Positions 1 to 8,291 of a stretch of DNA of 64,000 nt are shown here, in pieces. Every line of letters starts with the position of its first letter. Within the stretch, counting starts at the first letter, position 1. The stretch covers positions 186,001 to 250,000 of the forward strand of contig NZ_JADPKS010000107.1 of NCBI RefSeq assembly GCF_023074175.1, written 5' to 3'. The notes beneath the pieces were generated by a model. That model searched no databases, was not told the origin of the DNA, and saw nothing but the letters and a program-made list of their open reading frames with translations. Origin of the DNA: Bradyrhizobium sp. 139 (lineage in GTDB: Bacteria; Pseudomonadota; Alphaproteobacteria; Rhizobiales; Xanthobacteraceae). A program made the position numbers and the translations under genes.

Positions 1-1487
1 GCAACCAGTATCAGGGCCTCGTCAATCTCAAGGGCGAATTGCTCTATGCCAACAAGACCGCGCTCGACGGCGTCAAGGCGAGGTCTGCGGACGTGATCGG
101 CAAGCCGCTGTGGGAGACGCCCTGGTTCACCGGCACTCACGGCATGAGCGCAACCGTGCGCGAGGCCTTCGACACCGTGCTCAGAGGCGAAGCGGTGCGG
201 CTGGAGATGCATCTGCGCCTGCCCATCGGGGAGCGCGATTTCGACTTCGGCATGCGTCCCGTGCTCGACCGCCACGGTAATATCACCGGCGCGGTGCCCG
301 AGGTCGTCGACATTACCGAGCGCCGTCGCGGCGAGGAAGCGCTGCGACAGTCGCAGAAGATGGAGGCGATCGGCCAGCTCACCGGCGGCGTCGCACACGA
401 CTTCAACAACCTCCTCACCATCATTCGCTCCGCGACCGACTTCCTGCGCCGGCGCGAGCTGCCGGAAGAACGCCGCCGCCGCTATGTCGACGCCATCTCC
501 GACACCGTGGAGCGCGCCTCCAAGCTGACGGCACAGCTGCTCGCCTTCGCGCGCCGGCAACCCTTGAAGCCGCAGATCTTCAACGTCGGCAGCCAGGTCG
601 AGGGCGTGGCGCAACTGGTCCGGCCGTTGGTCGGCGGCCGCATCGAGATCGGCGTCGAGGTGAACGATGCCGACTGCTTCACGGTGGCCGACATCGCGCA
701 GTTCGAGACCGCGCTGATCAACCTTGCCATCAACGCCCGCGACGCCATGAACGGCGAGGGCCGCCTCACCATCGCCGTGCGCAAGGTCGCGGGGATCCCT
801 AGCCTGCGTGCGCAGTCGGCGCGCGGCGGCGACTATGTCGCGATCTCGGTCGCGGACACCGGCAGCGGCATCGCACCGGAGCATCTTGAATCGATCTTCG
901 AGCCGTTCTTCACCACCAAGGAGGTCGGCAAGGGCACCGGCCTCGGCCTCAGCCAGGCGTTCGGCTTCGCAAAACAGTCCGAGGGCGACATCGCGGTGAC
1001 GAGCACGCACGGCAAAGGCGCGACCTTCACCATCTACCTGCCGCAGGCGCACAGTCCTGCCGCGGACAAAGACGCTGCGGTACTGATCAGCGAAGCCGCC
1101 ACCACCGGGCGCGGCTATCGCGTGCTCGTGGTCGAGGACAATGACGATGTCGGCCAGTTCTCGACCGAGCTTCTGGAAGACCTCGGCTACGTCGTCCGCC
1201 GCGTCGCCAACGCCAATGCGGCGCTCGCCATCCTCGGCGAGAACGAATTCGCCGTCGACCTCGTCTTCTCCGACGTCATCATGCCCGGCATGAACGGCGT
1301 CGAGCTCGCCGGCATCATCCGCGAGCGGTATCCAGGCCTGCCCGTCGTGCTCACCAGCGGCTACAGCAACGTTCTCGCCGAGAACGCGCATCGCGGGTTC
1401 GAGCTGATCCAGAAACCGTACTCGGTGGAGTTGCTGTCGCGCATCCTGCGCAAGGCGATCACGGAGAAGTTGGCGGCGGCGCGGTGA
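1..1487 (+). CDS. PAS hybrid sensor histidine kinase with C-terminal receiver (5' partial)
   Basis: The reading frame is open from base 3, so the N-terminus lies outside the window. The visible part starts inside a PAS-like domain (LLYANKTALDG, ending DITERRR), followed by a HisKA H-box GGVAHDFNN whose phospho-acceptor His codon is at 396-398. A HATPase domain follows with the N-box NLAINARDAM and G-box GKGTGLGLS. The C-terminal receiver domain begins VLVVEDNDD, has its acceptor Asp codon at 1272-1274 (FSDVIMPG) and the conserved Lys in QKPYS. It should autophosphorylate and pass phosphate to its own receiver. The signal is unknown, and no separate output regulator is visible beside it. Confidence 0.93.
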   Translation, partial: NQYQGLVNLKGELLYANKTALDGVKARSADVIGKPLWETPWFTGTHGMSATVREAFDTVLRGEAVRLEMHLRLPIGERDFDFGMRPVLDRHGNITGAVPEVVDITERRRGEEALRQSQKMEAIGQLTGGVAHDFNNLLTIIRSATDFLRRRELPEERRRRYVDAISDTVERASKLTAQLLAFARRQPLKPQIFNVGSQVEGVAQLVRPLVGGRIEIGVEVNDADCFTVADIAQFETALINLAINARDAMNGEGRLTIAVRKVAGIPSLRAQSARGGDYVAISVADTGSGIAPEHLESIFEPFFTTKEVGKGTGLGLSQAFGFAKQSEGDIAVTSTHGKGATFTIYLPQAHSPAADKDAAVLISEAATTGRGYRVLVVEDNDDVGQFSTELLEDLGYVVRRVANANAALAILGENEFAVDLVFSDVIMPGMNGVELAGIIRERYPGLPVVLTSGYSNVLAENAHRGFELIQKPYSVELLSRILRKAITEKLAAAR

Positions 1488-1570
1488 ATAGCTTTGCACC
1501 GGCAGCGATGCTGGCGGCGAAGTTTTGAGGCTGGCGGATCTGTCCGAGGCGCGATAGTCAGGGACGGATT

Positions 1571-2842
1571 TTGGAGATCGACTTGCCAACCGTGCCGACT
1601 GACGCCATCTGGGCCTGGAGCATCATCGTAGCCGCGATCGCAGGCGTCATTATCCGGCCCTTTCGCCTGCCCGAGGCGATCTGGGCCGCGATCGGCGCTG
1701 GCGCCCTGGTGCTGCTCGGCCTGCTGCCGTGGCAGGATGCGCTCACAGGTATCGAGAGAGGCATCGACGTCTATCTCTTCCTGATCGGCATGATGTTGAT
1801 CGCCGAGCTCGCCCGGCTCGAAGGACTGTTCGACTATTTGGCCGCGTTCGCGGTTGAACATGCACGCGGCTCGCCGCAGCGGCTGTTCTTGCTGATCTAT
1901 CTCGTCGGCACGTTCGTGACGGTGCTCCTGTCGAACGACGCCACCGCGATCGTCCTGACACCCGCCGTTTACGCCGCGACGCGCGCGGCGGGCGCCAAGC
2001 CGCTACCCTATCTCTTCGTCTGCGCCTTCATTGCCAATGCCGCGAGCTTCGTGCTGCCAATCTCCAATCCGGCCAACCTCGTGGTCTTCGGCAAGCACAT
2101 GCCGCATCTCGGGACTTGGCTGCGCCAGTTTGCCCTGCCGTCGCTTGCGTCGATCGGTCTCACCTATGTCGCACTGCGCCTTGCGCTGCATCGCGAGCTC
2201 AAAAATGAATCGATCGAAATGCGGGTCCCTCACCCGAAGCTCGGCCGCGGCGGCCGATTGACCGCCTACGGCATCGGCGCCATCGGCATCGTGCTGATCT
2301 GGGCCTCTGCACTCGATCTGCAACTGGGCCTGCCAACATTCCTCTGCGGGAGCGCGACGGCGGCCGCCGTGCTGCTCATCAACCGCCAGTCGCCTCTCCC
2401 CGTGCTGAAGGGGGTTTCCTGGAGCGTGCTGCCGCTGGTCGGCGGCCTCTTCGTGATGGTCGAGGCGCTGGTGAAGACGGGCGTGATCGGGCAGCTCAGC
2501 GCGCTGCTGCATGAAGCGGTGGCGCAATCCGTGCCAAAGGCGGCCTGGAGCGTGGGCATTGCAACTGCGCTCGTCGACAATATCGCCAACAACCTTCCGG
2601 TGGGGCTCGTCGCCGGCTCGGTCGCGGCAAGCGATCATCTGCCCGCCCCAATCGTCAGCGCCATCCTGATCGGAGTCGATCTCGGGCCCAATCTGTCGGT
2701 GACCGGCTCGCTCGCCACCATCCTCTGGCTGGTGGCGCTGCGGCGGGAGAAGATCGAGGTCGGCGCCTGGCCGTTCCTCAAGCTGGGCCTGCTGGTGACG
2801 CCACCCGCCTTGATCGCAGCACTCGCGGCTGCGATCTGGTAA
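1571..2842 (+). CDS. ArsB/SLC13-type inner-membrane anion permease
   Basis: A 423-residue, strongly hydrophobic protein with about ten to eleven predicted membrane segments. The motif LLSNDATAIVLTPAV and the second-half counterpart DNIANNLPVGL match the paired re-entrant loops of the ArsB/NhaD/CitMHS ion-transporter superfamily; ISNPANLVVFG is typical of the ArsB branch. Arsenite efflux is the textbook role of ArsB, but no arsenic genes (arsR, arsC, arsH) are adjacent, so the substrate could be another oxyanion or dicarboxylate. The start is TTG at 1571; no better ATG precedes the first membrane segment. It follows the kinase gene by 83 bases and may be a separate unit. Confidence 0.85.
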   Translation: MEIDLPTVPTDAIWAWSIIVAAIAGVIIRPFRLPEAIWAAIGAGALVLLGLLPWQDALTGIERGIDVYLFLIGMMLIAELARLEGLFDYLAAFAVEHARGSPQRLFLLIYLVGTFVTVLLSNDATAIVLTPAVYAATRAAGAKPLPYLFVCAFIANAASFVLPISNPANLVVFGKHMPHLGTWLRQFALPSLASIGLTYVALRLALHRELKNESIEMRVPHPKLGRGGRLTAYGIGAIGIVLIWASALDLQLGLPTFLCGSATAAAVLLINRQSPLPVLKGVSWSVLPLVGGLFVMVEALVKTGVIGQLSALLHEAVAQSVPKAAWSVGIATALVDNIANNLPVGLVAGSVAASDHLPAPIVSAILIGVDLGPNLSVTGSLATILWLVALRREKIEVGAWPFLKLGLLVTPPALIAALAAAIW

Positions 2843-2928
2843 TCGCGCGCAATTTGCGGCGCATCAATGTCGCCGGCAAGGCCCGACCTACACTCGCCTT
2901 GTCGCGCGGCCTCATACGGCGCGGCAAG

Positions 2929-2971
2929 GAGGTCCATCATGCATGGTTCAGTCGAATTCCTGAGTCTCTAG
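2929..2971 (+). other. Orphan Shine-Dalgarno with a 10-codon ORF
   Basis: A near-ideal AAGGAGG lies eight to ten bases before an ATG at 2939, but the frame stops after ten codons (MHGSVEFLSL). It sits in the 197-base gap between two converging transporter genes. This looks like the preserved start of a lost gene; a tiny leader peptide is the alternative. No downstream continuation in another frame was recognised. Confidence 0.3.
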
Positions 2972-3039
2972 CCGCTCGTGCCGCATATTCCGAGGACGGC
3001 CCGATCGCGGCCACGAGGGCCGCGACCGGCAACGCATTG

Positions 3040-4404
3040 TCAGTCGTTCTCGTAGCCGTAGACTTCCGGCAGGATGAAGATTGCGGCCAGCAACCCGATC
3101 AGCGGGAAGATCGCGACGAACAGCGTCGCGTTGGCCTGCCCGATCGCCGCGAACAGCGACGGGAACAGGAAGATCGCCAGGAACGATGGCAGCTTCACGA
3201 ACATGTAGGCGAAGCCGCTGGCGGTGCCGCGGTACTTCGGCTTCGCAACCATGGTCGGGATCGTCATGCAGTTCGAGGCGTCCCAATAGTGGCCCCACAA
3301 CATGGCAGCCGCAGCGAACGGCAGCAGGATCGTGTTGTCGGTGTAGAGCGCGAATGCCGCGACCAGCAGCGAGGCCAGCACGATCGAGAAGCCCGCGATC
3401 GCGATGCCGCGATGGCCGATCTTGGGCGTCAATAGCGGCCCGACCCAGCCCGACACGGCGGCGAAGCAGAACAGCCCCATCGTCACGAGATTGTTGCCGA
3501 GCACGCTCGACACGCCGACCATGACGAACAGGACCGGCAGGTAGAAGGCGAAGGTCGAGAACTCGCTGCCTTGCGCGAAGCAGGCGATCCAGCCGTAGAT
3601 CGTCGCGCGCCAGCGGATCGGGTCCTTCTTGAGATCGGCGATGAAGGCGCGGGTGCTGACCTTCGGCACGACCGCGTCCTGGTCCGGAAGCATCGCGAGA
3701 TCGTCGTTGAACATCTCGCGCGCCACCTTCTTGGCCTCGCGGAAGCGTCCCTTCTGCACCAGCCACACCGCCGTCTCCGGCACATCGTGGCGCATGATCA
3801 GGATGATCAGCGCCGGCAGCGCACCGAGGCCGAGCGTCACGCGCCACAGCGTCTCGTGATGAATGTCGAGCAGCAGGAAGATCACGATGACGCCGATCGT
3901 CAGCACCTCGCCGACGGCAAACATGAACTGCCAGCGGTTGCCCATGACCTCGCGCTCACCCTTGGCCATGGATTCCATAATGTAGGTGTAGCCGGTCGAG
4001 ATATCAGAGCCGAGCGGAATGCCGAGCAGGAAGCGGATCACCACGAGCCAGAAGACATTGGGCACGAAGGCCTGCGCCAACGCCAGCACGATGAACATCA
4101 CCATCGTGATCAGGAACATCACGCGGCGGCCGATCTTGTCGGAGAGCCAGCCGCCGAGCAGCGCACCTATCAGGGCGCCGCCCTGCGTGCCGGCCGCGGC
4201 AAGGCCCAGCATCAGCGGATCGGGATTGTATTGCTCCTTGATGAAGATCAGCACGAAGGCAATCGAATAGAGGTCCCAGGCCTCGACCAGGATCGAGGCC
4301 ATCATCAGCCAGCCGACCTTGTTACCCTTGGGACTGTAGTTCGTAATGAGATAGCGGACCGCAGCTTCGCTCGCGGTCGGTTGTGGCATCGCTATGGTTG
4401 ACAT
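3040..4404 (-). CDS. MFS transporter, sugar/organic-acid type
   Basis: A 454-residue major facilitator superfamily protein with twelve hydrophobic segments. The loop 2-3 signature GGWLSDKIGRR is clear, and the family loop after segment 4 (PLGSDISTGYTYIMES) resembles sialate/4-hydroxybenzoate/sugar-acid porters. The central loop (about 200-250) is hydrophilic. It lies just downstream of the GntR regulator, 21 bases apart on the same strand, and divergent from the dehydratase gene at 5366. It is therefore the likely uptake system for the sugar acid catabolised by that locus. The exact substrate cannot be read from the sequence. Confidence 0.9.
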   Translation of the reverse strand: MSTIAMPQPTASEAAVRYLITNYSPKGNKVGWLMMASILVEAWDLYSIAFVLIFIKEQYNPDPLMLGLAAAGTQGGALIGALLGGWLSDKIGRRVMFLITMVMFIVLALAQAFVPNVFWLVVIRFLLGIPLGSDISTGYTYIMESMAKGEREVMGNRWQFMFAVGEVLTIGVIVIFLLLDIHHETLWRVTLGLGALPALIILIMRHDVPETAVWLVQKGRFREAKKVAREMFNDDLAMLPDQDAVVPKVSTRAFIADLKKDPIRWRATIYGWIACFAQGSEFSTFAFYLPVLFVMVGVSSVLGNNLVTMGLFCFAAVSGWVGPLLTPKIGHRGIAIAGFSIVLASLLVAAFALYTDNTILLPFAAAAMLWGHYWDASNCMTIPTMVAKPKYRGTASGFAYMFVKLPSFLAIFLFPSLFAAIGQANATLFVAIFPLIGLLAAIFILPEVYGYEND

Positions 4405-4425
4405 GAATGGTCCTCCTGAAACCTT

Positions 4426-5193
4426 TTACGTGCCGAGCAGCGGCTCGATGCTGCAATCGAGCAGGCGCGGGTCGATCCCGGCCTCCATGCCCGTGAACAT
4501 CTCACCCATGTAGTCGATCAGTGCATCGCTAGCCTTCACCGCGTCTTCGACGCGGCGATTGGCGACCGCATTGAGAATGGCCAGATGATGATCGATTGTT
4601 CCTGACAGCTCCGCCTGCCCCGGCATGAAGCGATGATGGATGTAGCCGATGCGGCGATACAGCGTGTGTAGCGGTCGCAGCGTATGTACCAGAAAGGGCT
4701 CGCCCGCCGCGTCCAGCACCAGCGCGTCGATGCGGCGGTCGATGCTGTTGAATTCGTCGAGAGTGAGGTTCGCACGGCGCTCACGCAGGACCCGGTCGAT
4801 ATGCAGCGCCTGATTGCGATGCGAGAGGCTGGCGCGATCGGCGGCGAGCCGGATCACAAACCGCTCCATGTCGCGGCGCAGACCCAGCAGCATGCGCTCG
4901 CGCGCCAGATCGATCGGCGCGATGTGCAGGCCGTGGCGCGGGCGGATGACGATGAGCGTGTCGGCAGAGAGACGATTCACGGCGTGATGCACCGGTGTGC
5001 GCCCGAAGCCGGTGATATGCTGCAATTCCAGCATCGTCATGAATTGTCCCGGCTTGAGTTCGCAGTGAACGAGGAGCTCCTCGATCTTCTGATAGGCCAG
5101 CTCGAAGAAGTTGAGCCGGTTGCGCCGAGAGGGCTTGCCCTCGCCGTCGTGCTCGTTTCTCACCACCTCGAGCGCGCGCTTGCGCCGTGCCAT
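4426..5193 (-). CDS. GntR-family (FCD-type) transcriptional regulator
   Basis: A 255-residue protein. The N-terminal winged HTH is at about 30-95 (ITGFGRTPVHHAVNRL is the recognition-helix region). A helical FCD-type effector domain follows, with the metal/ligand-binding positions expected of this branch (DRRIDALVLDAAGEP, HHLAILNAV). It is the first gene of the minus-strand pair with the MFS transporter and faces the dehydratase operon. The shared 172-base intergenic region holds an AT-rich palindrome at 5257-5272 that is a good candidate operator. Likely represses both directions until a sugar acid or its keto-deoxy product binds. The effector is inferred, not seen. Confidence 0.9.
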   Translation of the reverse strand: MARRKRALEVVRNEHDGEGKPSRRNRLNFFELAYQKIEELLVHCELKPGQFMTMLELQHITGFGRTPVHHAVNRLSADTLIVIRPRHGLHIAPIDLARERMLLGLRRDMERFVIRLAADRASLSHRNQALHIDRVLRERRANLTLDEFNSIDRRIDALVLDAAGEPFLVHTLRPLHTLYRRIGYIHHRFMPGQAELSGTIDHHLAILNAVANRRVEDAVKASDALIDYMGEMFTGMEAGIDPRLLDCSIEPLLGT

Positions 5194-5256
5194 GTTGTTC
5201 TCTCCCGTCAGCCCGCGCTCTCGTTGCAGGGCGCGTTATTTGCGGCTTAAAACATG

Positions 5257-5272
5257 TTGTGATATATTACAA
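5257..5272. promoter_or_regulatory. Candidate GntR operator
   Basis: TTGTGATATATTACAA is a 16-base near-perfect palindrome (arms TTGT/ACAA around a symmetric ATATAT core, one mismatched pair). It lies in a very GC-rich region, between the divergent GntR gene and the dehydratase operon. Its symmetry, size and place fit a GntR/FCD operator. Confidence 0.5.
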
Positions 5273-5365
5273 GCAGGCGTAAAACTCGCGCTTGCCCGCA
5301 CCGTGCTGCGGTGCGGAATAACAACAAGACGGGCGCAGAGCGCTTGTGACGGGAGGACAATTGCA

Positions 5366-6565
5366 GTGAAGATCACGTCGATCGAGACCCTGCGCACCGA
5401 GGAATTCTCCAACGTCATTTGGGTGCGCGTTCACACCGACACAGGCATGATCGGTCTCGGCGAGACGTTCTATGGTGCGGGCGCGGTCGAAGCGCAGATC
5501 CACGAGACCTTTGCCGGCCGCCTGCTCGGCCGCAATCCCCTGCACATCGAAGCCATCCATCGCGACATGCTGAACCTGCCGATGGCGCAGTCCTCGACCG
5601 GCGTCGAATATCGCGCGGCATCCGCGATCGACATCGCGCTGTGGGATTTGTTCGGCAAGGTCTGCAATCAGCCGGTACACCAGATGCTCGGTGGCCTCTG
5701 CCGCGACAAGCAGCGCATCTATAACACCTGCGCCGGCACCAAATATGTCCGCTCCACGAACATCAGCCCGGTCTCAAACTGGAATCTCGGCGCTTCCGAA
5801 GGCCCCTACGAGGATCTCGACGGCTTCATGCACCGCGCCGGTGCGCTCGCAGAAAGCCTGCTGGAGAGCGGCATCTCCGCGATGAAGATCTGGCCGTTCG
5901 ATCCGGCGGCCCAGGAGAACAAGGGTCTCTACATTACCGCCGCGCAGATGAAGCAGGCGATCGAACCGTTCGAGAAAATCCGCAAAGCCGTCGGCGACAA
6001 GATGGAGATCATGGTCGAGCTTCATTCGCTCTGGAACCTGCCGACCGCCAAGCAGATTGCGCGCGCGCTCGAGCCTTACAAGCCGACCTGGTACGAAGAC
6101 CCGATCCGCATGAACTCGCCGCAGGCGCTGGCCGAATATGCGCGATCGACCGACGTCTGGGTCTGCGCCAGCGAGACGCTTGGCTCGCGCTTCCCCTACA
6201 AGGACATGCTCGACCGCGACGCCATGCATGTGGTGATGGCGGACCTGTGCTGGACCGGCGGCCTGACCGAGGGCCGCAAGATCGCGGCGATGGCCGAGAC
6301 CTATCACCGTCCCTTCGCGCCGCACGACTGCATCGGCCCGATCGGCTTCATCGCCGCCATCCACATGTCGTTCAGCCAGCCCAACACGCTGATCCAGGAA
6401 TCGGTGCGCGCCTTCTACAAGGGCTGGTACAATGAGCTTGTCACCACCATGCCCACGATCAAGGACGGCTTTGTTTATCCGATGGAAGGACCAGGCCTCG
6501 GCGTCGACCTTCTGTCCGCCGTATTCGACCGCTCCGATCTGACCGTGCGCCGCTCCAACGTCTGA
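5366..6565 (+). CDS. Enolase-superfamily sugar-acid dehydratase (MR/MLE family)
   Basis: GTG at 5366 is chosen because it is preceded by GGGAGG at about 5351 and starts the conserved beta strand (VKITSIETL). This gives 399 residues, the usual family length. Metal-ligand carboxylates at the ends of barrel strands are E218 (VELH), E244 (YEDP) and E270 (ASET). A Lys at 174 (AMKIW) and the D293/H320 dyad (MADLC, APHDC) are the acid/base groups typical of the mandelate-racemase/sugar-acid dehydratase subgroup. It probably dehydrates an aldonic acid to a 2-keto-3-deoxy acid. It is first in an operon with an SDR and a zinc dehydrogenase, opposite the MFS/GntR pair. Confidence 0.88.
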   Translation: MKITSIETLRTEEFSNVIWVRVHTDTGMIGLGETFYGAGAVEAQIHETFAGRLLGRNPLHIEAIHRDMLNLPMAQSSTGVEYRAASAIDIALWDLFGKVCNQPVHQMLGGLCRDKQRIYNTCAGTKYVRSTNISPVSNWNLGASEGPYEDLDGFMHRAGALAESLLESGISAMKIWPFDPAAQENKGLYITAAQMKQAIEPFEKIRKAVGDKMEIMVELHSLWNLPTAKQIARALEPYKPTWYEDPIRMNSPQALAEYARSTDVWVCASETLGSRFPYKDMLDRDAMHVVMADLCWTGGLTEGRKIAAMAETYHRPFAPHDCIGPIGFIAAIHMSFSQPNTLIQESVRAFYKGWYNELVTTMPTIKDGFVYPMEGPGLGVDLLSAVFDRSDLTVRRSNV

Positions 6566-6577
6566 GGATTTCTTGAG

Positions 6578-7219
6578 ATGAGCACCGCCCTCTTCGATCT
6601 TTCCGGCCGCACTGCGCTCGTGACCGGCTCCTCCCGCGGCCTTGGCCGCGCCATTGCCGAGGGCATGGCGAAAGCCGGCGCCAAGATCATCGTCAACGGC
6701 GTCGATCCCAAGCGCGTCGAGCAGGCGGTAACCGAGTTTCGCGCCGCCGGGCATCAGGCCGAAGGCGCCGCTTTCAACGTCACCGACGAGCCAGCGATCG
6801 TCGCGGCGTTCGACGACTTCGACAAGAAGGGCATTGCGGTCGACATTGTCGTCAACAATGCCGGCATCCAGCACCGCAAGCCGCTGGTGGAATTCACCAC
6901 CGACGAGTGGCGCAAGGTGATCGAGACCAACCTCACGAGCGCCTTCGTGATCGGCCGGGAGGCAGCCAAGCGCATGATCGCGCGCAAGCACGGCATCCAG
7001 GCCAACGCGATCGGCCCCGGCTACATGCTGACCGACATGAACGAGGCGCTGGTCAACAACACCGACTTCAACAACTGGCTGATGGGCCGCATTCCGTCAA
7101 AGCGCTGGGGCAGGCCGGACGAACTGGTGGGCGCCGCGATTTTCCTGGCGTCCGATGCCTCGACCTATGTCAACGGCCAGATCATCTATGTCGATGGCGG
7201 CATGATCGCCGCGATGTGA
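6578..7219 (+). CDS. Gluconate-5-dehydrogenase-like SDR with internal deletion
   Basis: A 213-residue protein. The N-terminal Rossmann motif TGSSRGLG, the NNAG motif (VVNNAGIQHRK) and the C-terminal GPGYMLTDMN and YVNGQIIYVDGG blocks match gluconate 5-dehydrogenases (IdnO type, about 254 residues). However, AAKRMIARKHG runs directly into IQANAIGPGY. Roughly 41 residues are absent at about residue 142: the strand with the catalytic Ser, the YxxxK active site and the helix after it. The frame is kept. As read, the protein should bind nucleotide poorly or at least be catalytically dead. It lies 12 bases after the dehydratase gene and 26 before the zinc dehydrogenase gene. Confidence 0.85.
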   Translation: MSTALFDLSGRTALVTGSSRGLGRAIAEGMAKAGAKIIVNGVDPKRVEQAVTEFRAAGHQAEGAAFNVTDEPAIVAAFDDFDKKGIAVDIVVNNAGIQHRKPLVEFTTDEWRKVIETNLTSAFVIGREAAKRMIARKHGIQANAIGPGYMLTDMNEALVNNTDFNNWLMGRIPSKRWGRPDELVGAAIFLASDASTYVNGQIIYVDGGMIAAM

Positions 7220-7245
7220 TCTGATAAACGCTGAGGGAACAAGTC

Positions 7246-8277
7246 ATGCGTGCCGTCGTCATCCACGCCCCGAAAGACCTGCGGATCGACAGCTATCCCG
7301 ATCCAGCGCCCCGCCCGGGCGAGGTCCGCATCAAGATCGCAAACGGCGGCATCTGCGGCTCCGACCTGCACTATTACCATCACGGCGGTTTCGGCGTCGT
7401 GCGGATCCAGCAGCCGATGGCGCTGGGGCATGAGATCGCCGGCGTGGTCGCGGCCGTCGGTGACGGCGTCACCGGCGACAAGCCAGGCACGCGCGTTGCG
7501 GTCAATCCGAGCAAGCCGTGCGGCCAGTGCCTGCATTGCCAGGAAGGCATGCGCAACCAGTGCCTCGACATGCGCTTCCTCGGCAGCGCGATGCGCTTTC
7601 CCCATGTGCAGGGCGGTTTTCGCGAATTCATCACGGTCGATGCTACGCAGGCCGTGCCGATCGTGGACGAGCTCTCGCTGGCGGAAGCTGCAGTCGCCGA
7701 GCCGCTTGCAGTATGCCTGCATGCGGGCAAGCAGGCCGGCCCCCTCCTCGGCAAGCGCGTGCTGATCACGGGTTGCGGCCCGATCGGTGCGCTGATGATC
7801 CTGGTCTCGCGCTTCGGCGGCGCGTCCGAGATCGTGGTGACCGATGTCGCCGATGCGCCGCTCGCGACCGCAAAGAAGCTCGGCGCCACGCACGCCATCA
7901 ATGTCGCGACCGCTGCCACAGCGCTCGATCCCTGGCGCGCCGGCAAGGGCGTGTTCGACACTCTTTTCGAAGCCTCGGGTAACCAGGCCGCGCTCCGCAC
8001 CGCGCTCGACGTGTTGCGGCCCGGCGCCACGCTGGTGCAGCTCGGCCTCGGCGGCGAGATGACCCTGCCGATCAATTCCATCGTCGCCAAGGAATTGCAG
8101 ATCCGCGGCACCTTCCGCTTCGATCCCGAGTTCGAGCTCGCGGTGCGGCTGATGGGTGAAGGCCTGATCGACGTCAAGCCGCTGATCACGGCCACCATGC
8201 CGTTCGAGGACGCGGCCGCGGCCTTCGAGCTTGCCAGCGACCGCTCGCAGTCGCTGAAGGTGCAGTTGACGTTCTAG
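7246..8277 (+). CDS. Zinc-dependent alcohol dehydrogenase, L-idonate 5-dehydrogenase-like
   Basis: A 343-residue medium-chain dehydrogenase. It has the catalytic-zinc motif GGICGSDLHYYHHG and GHEIAGVV, a structural-zinc cysteine cluster CGQCLHCQEGMRNQC, and a Rossmann motif ITGCGPIGALM. GGFREF is typical of L-idonate 5-dehydrogenase/sorbitol dehydrogenase relatives. With the SDR (gluconate 5-dehydrogenase-like) it recalls the idonate/5-ketogluconate pathway, but the accompanying enolase-superfamily dehydratase suggests a broader sugar-acid route. Last gene of the 5366-8277 operon; it converges on the gene at 8292 with 14 bases between stops. Confidence 0.9.
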   Translation: MRAVVIHAPKDLRIDSYPDPAPRPGEVRIKIANGGICGSDLHYYHHGGFGVVRIQQPMALGHEIAGVVAAVGDGVTGDKPGTRVAVNPSKPCGQCLHCQEGMRNQCLDMRFLGSAMRFPHVQGGFREFITVDATQAVPIVDELSLAEAAVAEPLAVCLHAGKQAGPLLGKRVLITGCGPIGALMILVSRFGGASEIVVTDVADAPLATAKKLGATHAINVATAATALDPWRAGKGVFDTLFEASGNQAALRTALDVLRPGATLVQLGLGGEMTLPINSIVAKELQIRGTFRFDPEFELAVRLMGEGLIDVKPLITATMPFEDAAAAFELASDRSQSLKVQLTF

Positions 8278-8291
8278 AGCGCGTATCGGCG

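Noticed and set aside
3571..4401. A 276-codon plus-strand open frame opposite the MFS transporter
   Set aside because: His/Asp/Arg-rich antisense of a membrane protein, no recognised motif or ribosome site.
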